DNA of 64,000 nt from Croceibacterium_A sp044506565 (lineage in GTDB: Bacteria > Pseudomonadota > Alphaproteobacteria > Sphingomonadales > Sphingomonadaceae): assembly GCA_044506565.1 (NCBI GenBank), contig JBIQKN010000002.1, forward strand, positions 1-64,000, in the 5' to 3' direction. Both the position numbers and the translations under genes were made by a program. Of this stretch, positions 48,570 to 55,764 are shown in pieces. Below the pieces are notes generated by a model. That model had not been told where the DNA came from. It saw nothing but the letters and a program-made list of their open reading frames with translations, and made no database searches. The stretch's first letter is position 1. Every line of letters begins with the position of its first letter.

Positions 48570-49214
48570 TTATTGCTTCTCGGACGCGACCGTGGTGTCG
48601 AGTTCGACTTCGTCGCCCAGCATCGGAATCATGCCGCCGAGGTTCCACTCGGAGCGCTTGATCGTCGTTTCGCCCTCGAAGCCGACCGTCGCGCGCTGGT
48701 TGAACGGATTGTTACCTGCGCCCACGAATTCGGCGTCGATCGTCACCGGCTTGGTGACGCCGTTGAGCGTCAGGTCGCCGGTGATCTTCGCTTCGTCGCC
48801 GTCCACGGTCACCGAGGTCGAGACGAACCGCGCCGGGGCGGGCTCCGCGCCGAAGAAGTCGGCCGGGCGGCCGTCCTGGCCGGCGCGGGTCAGGTGATCG
48901 GTCAGGCCGGGGCTCGCGGTCACGACCTTGGCGATCGGGATCGTCACGTCGACTTTGGCAGCGGAGAGGTTGGCGGGGTCGAGCGTCAGGGTTCCCTCGA
49001 CGTCGCCGAAGATTCCGAAATAGTCGTTGAAGCCGAAGTGGTTGACCCGCCAGCCCACGAGCGAGTGGTTGGGGTCGGCCTTGTAGGTGCCCGCCGTCAC
49101 CCGGCTGGCATCGGGCGCGCCGGGAGGTCCCGAGGGGCCGCCCTGTGCGTGGAGCGATCCCACGGCGAGCGCTGCCAGTCCGGCCGCGGCGATGGAAAAC
49201 GTCAGTTTGCGCAT
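48570..49214 (-). CDS. YceI family periplasmic protein
   Basis: A 214-residue protein with a signal peptide (MRKLTFSIAAAGLAALAVGSLHAQ), a Gly/Pro-rich spacer, and the YceI lipocalin-like domain: YKADPNHSLVGWRVNHFGFNDYFGIFGDVEG, ITGDLTLNGVTKPVTIDAEF and VGFEGETTIKRSEWNLGG. YceI proteins bind isoprenoid-type lipids; the function is often unknown. The ATG at 49214 was chosen because the signal peptide starts there. Confidence 0.92.
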   Translation of the reverse strand: MRKLTFSIAAAGLAALAVGSLHAQGGPSGPPGAPDASRVTAGTYKADPNHSLVGWRVNHFGFNDYFGIFGDVEGTLTLDPANLSAAKVDVTIPIAKVVTASPGLTDHLTRAGQDGRPADFFGAEPAPARFVSTSVTVDGDEAKITGDLTLNGVTKPVTIDAEFVGAGNNPFNQRATVGFEGETTIKRSEWNLGGMIPMLGDEVELDTTVASEKQ

Positions 49215-49458
49215 GAGGGGTCTCCCGGTGAGCTGTTTCGCGGCCAGTCTGGCGCGCCACTTTGACAATGTCCACCGTGAAGCGGTGGGTTGCCTCGAGC
49301 TGTCATGTCTGACGCAAGTGGATTGGGGAGATGCAAACCACGAAACCGCAGCCCGCCCGCTTGCGTTCGCTCGGTTCGTCGCACCTAGGGTCTTTGCCGA
49401 TGGCAGGGCCCGGGAAACTCGGGCATGATGAACGGGTTATAGGACGCGAGGGGCCATC

Positions 49459-50415
49459 GTGAAGCGCTTCCCGGCCATCAGACGGGCGATGTTGGCGGAC
49501 GTGCCCGCATGGCAGGCGCTCGGCTGGAGCGTGCTCGCGGTGGGCGTGGCGACCGCGGTTCGCGGGGCGATCGATCGGGGCGGCGCGGGAATCCCCTTCC
49601 TGACCTATTTTCCGGCCCTGACGCTGGTCTCGCTGTTCCTCGGGTGGCGTTGGGGCGCGGCGGTAGCGCTCGCTTCCGGCGTCGCGGCAAACCGCCTGCT
49701 CAGCACGGACCCGATCCTGTTCTACTCGGGCGGGCGCGACATGGTGCTGGCGGCGCTGTTCGTGCTGTCGTGCGCGGCGCTGGTCGGAATCGGGGAGATC
49801 GCCCGGCGTACGGTGCGCGAGGCTGACGCGGCCATGGCGCGCGAGGAGGCGCTGAACCGCGAACTGCTGCACCGGGTCAAGAACATGCTCGCCACGGTCA
49901 ACGCGATGGCGGTGCTGACCGCGCGGCACAGCGACCCCGACAGTTTCGTTCCGGCGCTGACCGGGCGCGTGCAGGCGCTCGAGCGCGCAACGGAGCTGCT
50001 CGGCGCCGGCGAGAGCGCGCCGTGCGAAGTCGCCCGGCTGGTCGAAGCGGCGATCGAACCCTTCAGCGCCGGGAGCAATTTCCTGGTGGAGGGCGCTCCC
50101 TGCAGGCTCCCGCGCGAATCGTGCGTGCCGCTGAGCCTCGCGCTTCACGAGCTCTCGACGAATGCGGTCAAGTACGGCGCGCTGTCGGTACCGGAGGGGC
50201 GCGTGAGCATAGCCTGGACGCTCGAACCCGGTGGCGACGTGCTGCGACTGGTCTGGACCGAAGCCGCCGGCCCGCCCGTCGCGCTGCCCACGCGCTCCGG
50301 GATCGGCAGCCAGTTGCTGCGGGCGCAGGCCGGCCTGGCGGCCGTCGAGCTCGAATACCGTCCCGAGGGCGTGCGCTGCGAAATCGCGATCGAGGGCGTG
50401 GTCGGGTCGCCCTAG
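49459..50415 (+). CDS. HWE-family sensor histidine kinase
   Basis: A 318-residue membrane kinase. The N-terminal half has several hydrophobic helices (residues about 20-125, DUF4118-like). The kinase core belongs to the HWE type: ELLHRVKNMLATVNAMA with the phosphorylated His, ALHELSTNAVKYGALS as the N box with His-Glu, and the WxE motif in LVWTEAAGPP. GIGSQLLRAQ is the G2-like box. No response regulator is adjacent. In alphaproteobacteria HWE/HisKA2 kinases often feed the PhyR-EcfG stress response; that link is inference. The start is GTG 49459. Confidence 0.84.
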   Translation: MKRFPAIRRAMLADVPAWQALGWSVLAVGVATAVRGAIDRGGAGIPFLTYFPALTLVSLFLGWRWGAAVALASGVAANRLLSTDPILFYSGGRDMVLAALFVLSCAALVGIGEIARRTVREADAAMAREEALNRELLHRVKNMLATVNAMAVLTARHSDPDSFVPALTGRVQALERATELLGAGESAPCEVARLVEAAIEPFSAGSNFLVEGAPCRLPRESCVPLSLALHELSTNAVKYGALSVPEGRVSIAWTLEPGGDVLRLVWTEAAGPPVALPTRSGIGSQLLRAQAGLAAVELEYRPEGVRCEIAIEGVVGSP

Positions 50416-50579
50416 GACGATCCCCCTCGCATCGCCTCGGCCACGGTATTGAAGATGTCGCTGAGGTTGAGCCCCAGCGAAACGAAGGCGGCTACCAGCG
50501 CGATCGAGATGAGCGCGGCGATCAGGCCGTACTCGATCGCGGTCGCACCGTCCTCATCCCTCAGCAGGCGTATCAGCAT
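50412..50579 (-). CDS. Flp/Fap family pilin
   Basis: A 55-residue pilin precursor. The short leader MLIRLLRDEDG is followed by ATAIEYGLIAALISIALVAAF, the Flp pilin signature with the Glu-Tyr pair, and a short C-terminus. Prepilin peptidase would cut after G11. No tad/cpa assembly genes are in this window, so the pilin is an orphan here. The ATG at 50579 is preferred over the longer frame because the leader then matches the family. It overlaps the kinase stop by 4 bp on the opposite strand. Confidence 0.87.
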   Translation of the reverse strand: MLIRLLRDEDGATAIEYGLIAALISIALVAAFVSLGLNLSDIFNTVAEAMRGGSS

Positions 50580-50667
50580 CCTTGTTCCCCCCGGTGTTTT
50601 CGCCGGGGATGGGCGCCGGATCGTTAGCCCCGCCTGATCGGGCAAGGTTAACCGCGCTGACGGGCGG

Positions 50668-51690
50668 TCAGGGCTTCACCGCGCTGACCAGCGAATAGTA
50701 GCCGCCTCCGGTTCGAACGGCTTGCACCCCAGTGAAGCCGGCGCCTTCGAGGATCGCGCGGAATTCGGGCAACGAATACTGCTTGCCAAGCGTGCCGATC
50801 AACATGAGCAGGCTGAACGCCGCGGCGTGCCATGGCCCGGTGCCATCGTCGTCCATCAGGATTTCGGACAGGAAGATGCGCCCGCCCGCGGGCAATGCAT
50901 CGAAGCTCTTCTTCGCTAGCAGGGCGTTGGTCTCGAAGGACCAGTCGTGGAAGACGTTGGCGAAGAAGTGCGCGTCGGCCCCGGTGGGCCATTCCTCGGT
51001 GAACATGTTGCACGCGTGCGTGGCAACCTGACCGCTCATCCCGGCGCGCTCCACGTACTTGCCGGCTTCTGCGGCCATGGCGGCGAGGTCCATCAGCGTG
51101 ACCTTGAGGCCCGGATGAGCCCGGGCGATTTCGGTCCCGTAGACGCCCGAGCCGCAGCCTACGTCCATCAGGTGCCTGACTTCGCCGAACACCGCCTGCG
51201 CCGCCGCGCCGCGCGCCGGGGCCATCGAGTGCGCGTGCATGAACCAGGCGATGCGCTCGGCAGCCTCGGCACCCATCTCGCCGCGCTCCCATTCGGGGGC
51301 ACCCGAATTGAAGCTCTCCGGCCTGCGGCCCGTACGCACCGCCTCGAGCAGCTGATTGTGCAGGGGTACGCGATCGCGGTAGCCGAGCAGGAACCCGCCC
51401 CAGTATCCCTCGCCGTCCGGATGGAGCCAGGTCCGCGCCGGCGGCAGCGCGCGCCAGCGACCCTCGCGCTTCTCGACCAGGCCCGAAGAGGCGAGGGCCG
51501 CCAGCAGGATCGCCAGCGCGTGCTCGTCGAGCCCGAGCCCGAGAGCCAGTTCCCCCGTGGTCAGCGCGGCATCCGAAACCGCGCGGAACAGCCCGAGCTC
51601 GTCGGCCACCGTCGCCACGGGAAGACGGAACTGCGACTCCCACATGTCCCAGATCAGGCGGTCGTCGGTCGTCGGCGGCAGGTGGCTCAT
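50668..51690 (-). CDS. O-methyltransferase (dimerisation plus SAM-binding domain)
   Basis: A 340-residue protein of the plant-type/antibiotic O-methyltransferase group. The N-terminal winged-helix dimerisation domain (residues about 10-90: ATVADELGLFRAV, LAALASSGLVEKREGRW) precedes a SAM-binding Rossmann fold with LMDVGCGSGVYGTEIARAHPGL, then MDLAAM and FANVFHDWSFETNALL. The natural substrate is unknown and no biosynthetic cluster is adjacent. The ATG at 51690 has GAGGAG upstream. It ends 88 bp from the Flp pilin start. Confidence 0.85.
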   Translation of the reverse strand: MSHLPPTTDDRLIWDMWESQFRLPVATVADELGLFRAVSDAALTTGELALGLGLDEHALAILLAALASSGLVEKREGRWRALPPARTWLHPDGEGYWGGFLLGYRDRVPLHNQLLEAVRTGRRPESFNSGAPEWERGEMGAEAAERIAWFMHAHSMAPARGAAAQAVFGEVRHLMDVGCGSGVYGTEIARAHPGLKVTLMDLAAMAAEAGKYVERAGMSGQVATHACNMFTEEWPTGADAHFFANVFHDWSFETNALLAKKSFDALPAGGRIFLSEILMDDDGTGPWHAAAFSLLMLIGTLGKQYSLPEFRAILEGAGFTGVQAVRTGGGYYSLVSAVKP

Positions 51691-52125
51691 ACGGGGCTCT
51701 CCTCAGTAGCAGGCGCCTTGATAGCCACGCCGGGCGGCTTGACCAGCCCAGAGCGCTCGTCCCGCCGGCTGTGGCTTCGTCGCGAATGATCGACCTGACG
51801 CTCTCACCGCTCGGCCTGAGGGGCTGCCGACCTTACCACGAGGAACTTCGCGATTCAGGCCGGGCCCCGTCAAGGCCACGCCAAAGGTGGGAAGCGACCA
51901 ACAGCCGCCGCTGACAGCCTCGGCACCCAGTCATCCTTGGGAATACGCGGAGATCAGCACTTTGGGATCGTCTCGACCGTGCCGGCCTCCAGCACCCTGG
52001 CCGCGCTCTACGCGGAATGGAGAGTTCTGACCGTGGGACCAAGCACGCCCCGTGCCGAATGAATTGACATGTCGGCCACCTAACGGCTTGTATATACGTT
52101 GGATTCAGACGGTTCAGGGGGGGCG
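51691..52125. other. 435-bp intergenic region without a convincing gene
   Basis: This divergent spacer between the methyltransferase and RTX genes is the longest gene-free stretch in the window. Only short open frames occur, none with an SD and a plausible protein. The last ~65 bp hold a possible promoter for the RTX gene. It shows no obvious repeat or RNA gene. Confidence 0.6.
52064..52096 (+). promoter_or_regulatory. possible sigma-70 promoter of the RTX-repeat gene
   Basis: TTGACA (52064-52069) is followed by TTGTATATA (52088-52096), giving a spacer of 18-21 bases depending on the -10 chosen. It lies 30 bp before the ATG at 52126, in a region that is more A/T rich than its surroundings. 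Confidence 0.4.
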
Positions 52126-54381
52126 ATGCCCACGATCTACGACGATGGCGATAGCATCAGCGCCTTCGAGGATGCGCCCGACGGGGTCGACGGCAGGGTG
52201 TGGTACGATCACTTCAACGACGTTTACATCGAGTTCCGGCCCAACGGGGGCCGGGGCACCGATGCCAATCTTTCGTGGTCATCTTTCGGATCCGCGCACG
52301 ACTATCACCTGCGCGCGTGGGGCGGGGACGGTGGAGACGGGGTCATCGCTCACGAGGGCGTGGGCGCCGACGGGGGGCATGGCGTCCTTGAGGTCACGGG
52401 TCCGCAGACCGTAGCCGAGCAGGGGAACCGGTCCTGGTTCACGGTCTTCGGCCACGCGATCGGTGGGCACGGCGGAACACCATCGGGCACTGGGGGCAAC
52501 GCGTCCGCTACCATTCACGCAGCCGATGCCATAATCCGCGGCCATCTCCAGTATGGCATGGAGGCTAACGGAGTCGTCGCCACGGCGGCGCTCTATGCCA
52601 ACCACTTCGAACTGCGACGTGACGGCCGGCTGACGGTCGCGCTCGAGGCGACGGGCACAGCCGACCAATCGGCGGTAGTCAGCCACACCCATGTGGAAGC
52701 CTCCAGCGGAGACAACACCGTAAACATCCGGCTCCGACTCGGTGACCTGGCCGGCGGAAGCAGCGAGCTGCTCATCGCGAACAACACTTTCCGGATGGGT
52801 GGAGGAAGCGACTGGGTAACGATCGGGAGTTCTTCGTCGATCGCACCCGCGTTGCAGGGCAACGTCTTCGACGGCGGCGCTGGCTGCGATGTCCTGACCT
52901 TCGATTTCTCGGCGAATCTCGACATTGTCCTCGCGTCGATCGGAATCGCGAACTTCGAGCATGTGCGAACCGGCATCGGCGCGGACACGCTGACCGGAGA
53001 CGAGTATGGAAACGGCCTGCACGGAGGCTGGAACGAAGACGTTCTCTTCGGGGGACGGGGCGATGACCTTCTCGATGGGGGTGCGGGCGACGACAGGCTG
53101 GTCGGCGGAGACGGCGAGGATACCGCGTGGTTCCTGTCGGACGCTGACGCAGCAGGCATCGATGCAAGCTTGCGGCTCGGGACGGCAACGGGAGCGGGCT
53201 TCGATCTACTCGAGGAAATCGAGAACTTGCGAGGCTCGGCATACGGCGATCGACTGGAAGGTGACTCGGCGGCCAATCGGCTGGAGGGGGAAGGCGGCGA
53301 CGACATTCTGAGGGGCCTGGCCGGCGACGATATCCTGGTCGGCGATTGGGCAGGAGTGGGCTGCAGCGCGCTGCGACCGTTCATCGAGCCCGGCGATGAT
53401 ATGCTCATCGGCGGAAACGGCTGGGACACCGCCGATTATTCCGGGCATCAGCGGGTGACGATCGACTTACGGATCGACGTTTGGCAGGACACGACCTCGG
53501 CCGGACACGATACCCTGATCGGCGTCGAGAACGTAATAGGCACCGACTTCGCCGATCAGTTGGTCGGCAACGTCTTCAGCAACATGCTCGTCGGTGGCAG
53601 AGGCAATGACTACCTATTCGGGGAGGGCGCGTCCGACGTCTTGATCGGGGGGGCGGGTCGCGACACGCTCGACGGGGGCGAAAAGGCCGACGAGCTTCTG
53701 GGCGGAGCTGGGGATGACATCTACGTGGTCGACACGGTCAACGACAAGATCGTTGAGTATGCGACTGGCGGTCATGACCTCGTGCGGAGCTGGGCGGCCG
53801 ATTTCACCCTTGCACGCCATGTCGAAGATCTCGCCCTGCAAGGCTCCAAGGCGGCGAACGGGACCGGGAACGATCTGGCGAATTCCTTGCGCGGCAACAG
53901 TGCCAGCAACACCCTTAACGGCCTGAGTGGCGACGACCTCCTCGAGGGAGCGGGAGGGGCAGATGTGCTCAAGGGCGGACGAGGGCGCGACACATTGATC
54001 GGCGGCGGCAGCGGCGACCAACTCGTAGGGGGAGTGAACAAGGACACGCTGACCGGCGGCGCCGGTGCCGACACGTTCTTCTTCGGCGACGGTGAAGTGG
54101 GCGCGAGCGCGAGTTCCGCCGACGTCGTTACCGATTTCAGCCACGCGGCGGGCGACAGGATTCATCTGCGCCGGATCGACGCGGACACCGCCGCTGACGG
54201 GGACCAAAACTTCACGTTCATCGGCGATGCTGCCTTCACCGGGGTCGCCGCGCAGCTCCACTACGTCCGGGCGGGCAACAACACCTTCATCGAGGGCGAT
54301 ACGAACGGCGACGGAACTGCTGATTTCGTCATCCGCCTTAATGGACTGCACGACCTCGTCGCAGGGGACTTCGTGCTCTAA
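52126..54381 (+). CDS. RTX-type calcium-binding repeat protein, probably secreted by a type I system
   Basis: A 751-residue protein. Residues about 1-280 are Gly/Asp-rich without a clear catalytic site and without a signal peptide. About 280-640 hold repeated GGxGxDxLx nonapeptides (for example GGRGDDLLDGGAGDDRLVGG and GGAGRDTLDGGEKADELLGG), which bind calcium as parallel beta rolls. The last ~80 residues (DFSHAAGDRIHLRRID, DGTADFVIRLNG) resemble the serralysin-type C-terminal secretion domain. No HlyB/HlyD-type secretion genes are adjacent. The ATG at 52126 has GGGGGG upstream; a TTG at 52099 is a poorer choice. The calls for adhesin or exoprotein function are open. Confidence 0.82.
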   Translation: MPTIYDDGDSISAFEDAPDGVDGRVWYDHFNDVYIEFRPNGGRGTDANLSWSSFGSAHDYHLRAWGGDGGDGVIAHEGVGADGGHGVLEVTGPQTVAEQGNRSWFTVFGHAIGGHGGTPSGTGGNASATIHAADAIIRGHLQYGMEANGVVATAALYANHFELRRDGRLTVALEATGTADQSAVVSHTHVEASSGDNTVNIRLRLGDLAGGSSELLIANNTFRMGGGSDWVTIGSSSSIAPALQGNVFDGGAGCDVLTFDFSANLDIVLASIGIANFEHVRTGIGADTLTGDEYGNGLHGGWNEDVLFGGRGDDLLDGGAGDDRLVGGDGEDTAWFLSDADAAGIDASLRLGTATGAGFDLLEEIENLRGSAYGDRLEGDSAANRLEGEGGDDILRGLAGDDILVGDWAGVGCSALRPFIEPGDDMLIGGNGWDTADYSGHQRVTIDLRIDVWQDTTSAGHDTLIGVENVIGTDFADQLVGNVFSNMLVGGRGNDYLFGEGASDVLIGGAGRDTLDGGEKADELLGGAGDDIYVVDTVNDKIVEYATGGHDLVRSWAADFTLARHVEDLALQGSKAANGTGNDLANSLRGNSASNTLNGLSGDDLLEGAGGADVLKGGRGRDTLIGGGSGDQLVGGVNKDTLTGGAGADTFFFGDGEVGASASSADVVTDFSHAAGDRIHLRRIDADTAADGDQNFTFIGDAAFTGVAAQLHYVRAGNNTFIEGDTNGDGTADFVIRLNGLHDLVAGDFVL

Positions 54382-54464
54382 CGGGTCGGAGCGCGGACTT
54401 GGCCAGCCCCGACGCTCGTGGCACAATAGTAACGAACGATAGAATCACCTTTGGGAGCACGTAA

Positions 54465-55379
54465 ATGGCCACCGCCGCGCCGCGCACAGCGGATATCGAG
54501 GACAGCGCACGGGAAGTGGAGGCGATGATCCGGTTCGTCGATCCCGGCGAATTCGTCACCCGGCGATACGTGCGAGCGGGGGCCGAGATCAACACCGGGA
54601 CCTACTCCGACCATCGGGTGATCGTGCGCGACGCGATGCCGATTCGCGACCACTTCGAACTCGACGTGCACGGCTTCCGCATCGCCCGCCAGCCTACCGC
54701 GGTGAAGGATTTCCACGACAATGCGGAAGTCGACGCGATCTACGAGCGCGAAGTCGAGGAGCACGTCCGCCAGCTGACCGGCGCCGACAAGGTCGTCGCG
54801 CGCGGGTGGATGATCCGCACTTCGGCCGACCTCACCGATCGGGCGAAGGCCAAGGCCGAGAACTACCAGCACACCGGCGGCATCCAGCCGCCCGCCGGCG
54901 AGGCGCACATCGACCTCAACACGCCGACCGCGCAACGCATGGCCGAGTTCACCTATCGGAAGCACCGCCCCGAGGGCCCCGGGTTCAAGCGCTTCCTGAT
55001 CACCAGCTACTGGCGCACGTTCAGCCCGCCCCCGCAGGACGTGCCGCTGGCGCTGTGCGACGGGCGCACGAGCTTCGCCGGCGAGGAGAAGTCGAACACG
55101 CTGTTCGTCGTCGACGAGTTCCCCGAAGGCGACGCCCTGGTCGCGCCGGTCGAGGGCGAAGAGACGATGATGGCCGCGACGATCCCATGCTACCATCCGA
55201 GCATGCGCTGGTGGTACTTCGCCAACATGACCCGCGACGACGCGCTGCTGTTCAAGTTCCACGACAGCGACCACTCGGTCACCTGGCGCTGTCCGCACAC
55301 TGCATTCCACGACCCGAGCTTCCCCGATGCCAAGGTGCGCGAGAGCATCGAGGTCAGGTCGGTGGCGTTCTGGGAGTAG
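54465..55379 (+). CDS. CmcJ/NvfI family oxidoreductase
   Basis: A 304-residue protein that resembles the CmcJ/NvfI group of putative non-heme iron oxygenases, also seen in cephamycin and fungal meroterpenoid pathways. Conserved-looking blocks are TGTYSDHRVIVRDAM, AHIDLNTPTAQRMAEF (HxD), SYWRTFSPPPQDVPLALCD and DALLFKFHDSDH. The substrate is unknown. The ATG at 54465 has GGGAG upstream. It lies 83 bp after the RTX gene and 4 bp before the ArsC-like gene. Confidence 0.78.
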   Translation: MATAAPRTADIEDSAREVEAMIRFVDPGEFVTRRYVRAGAEINTGTYSDHRVIVRDAMPIRDHFELDVHGFRIARQPTAVKDFHDNAEVDAIYEREVEEHVRQLTGADKVVARGWMIRTSADLTDRAKAKAENYQHTGGIQPPAGEAHIDLNTPTAQRMAEFTYRKHRPEGPGFKRFLITSYWRTFSPPPQDVPLALCDGRTSFAGEEKSNTLFVVDEFPEGDALVAPVEGEETMMAATIPCYHPSMRWWYFANMTRDDALLFKFHDSDHSVTWRCPHTAFHDPSFPDAKVRESIEVRSVAFWE

Positions 55380-55383
55380 TGCG

Positions 55384-55749
55384 ATGGGCGACGCGGTAAC
55401 GATCTATCACAACCCTCGCTGCAGCAAGTCGCGCCAGACGCTGGAGCTGATCCGTTCCGCGGGGATCGAGCCGCGGGTGGTCGAGTACCTCAAGTCCCCG
55501 CCGAGCCGCGAAGAGCTCGCCGAACTCGTGCGGCGGATGGGCGCTTCGCCGCGCGATATCCTGCGCGCCAGGGAGGATGTCGCGGGCGAACTGGGCCTGC
55601 GCGATCCGGCGATCGGCGACGACGCGCTGCTGGATGCGATGGCCGCGAATCCCATCCTGATCGAGCGGCCGATCGTGGTCAGCGACAGCGGCGTGCGTCT
55701 CGGGCGCCCGCCCGAGGCGGTGCTGGAGGTGCTCCCGAAGAAGGGCTGA
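55384..55749 (+). CDS. arsC: ArsC family arsenate reductase (glutaredoxin type)
   Basis: A 121-residue thioredoxin-fold protein. The active-site Cys13 lies in HNPRCSKSRQTLELI, and LIERPIVVSDSGVRLGRPPEAVLEVL is the typical C-terminus with Arg residues. These match glutaredoxin-dependent arsenate reductase (ArsC). No arsR or arsB gene is near, so the role could also be that of a related Spx/ArsC-like protein. The ATG at 55384 follows the CmcJ-like stop by 4 bp, suggesting co-transcription. Confidence 0.85.
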   Translation: MGDAVTIYHNPRCSKSRQTLELIRSAGIEPRVVEYLKSPPSREELAELVRRMGASPRDILRAREDVAGELGLRDPAIGDDALLDAMAANPILIERPIVVSDSGVRLGRPPEAVLEVLPKKG

Positions 55750-55764
55750 TGTCGCCGACTGCGC

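Noticed and set aside
51833..52042. 69-codon minus-strand open frame in the intergenic region before the RTX gene
   Set aside because: No SD, Arg/Ser-rich low-complexity product and no visible homology. Treated as noncoding.
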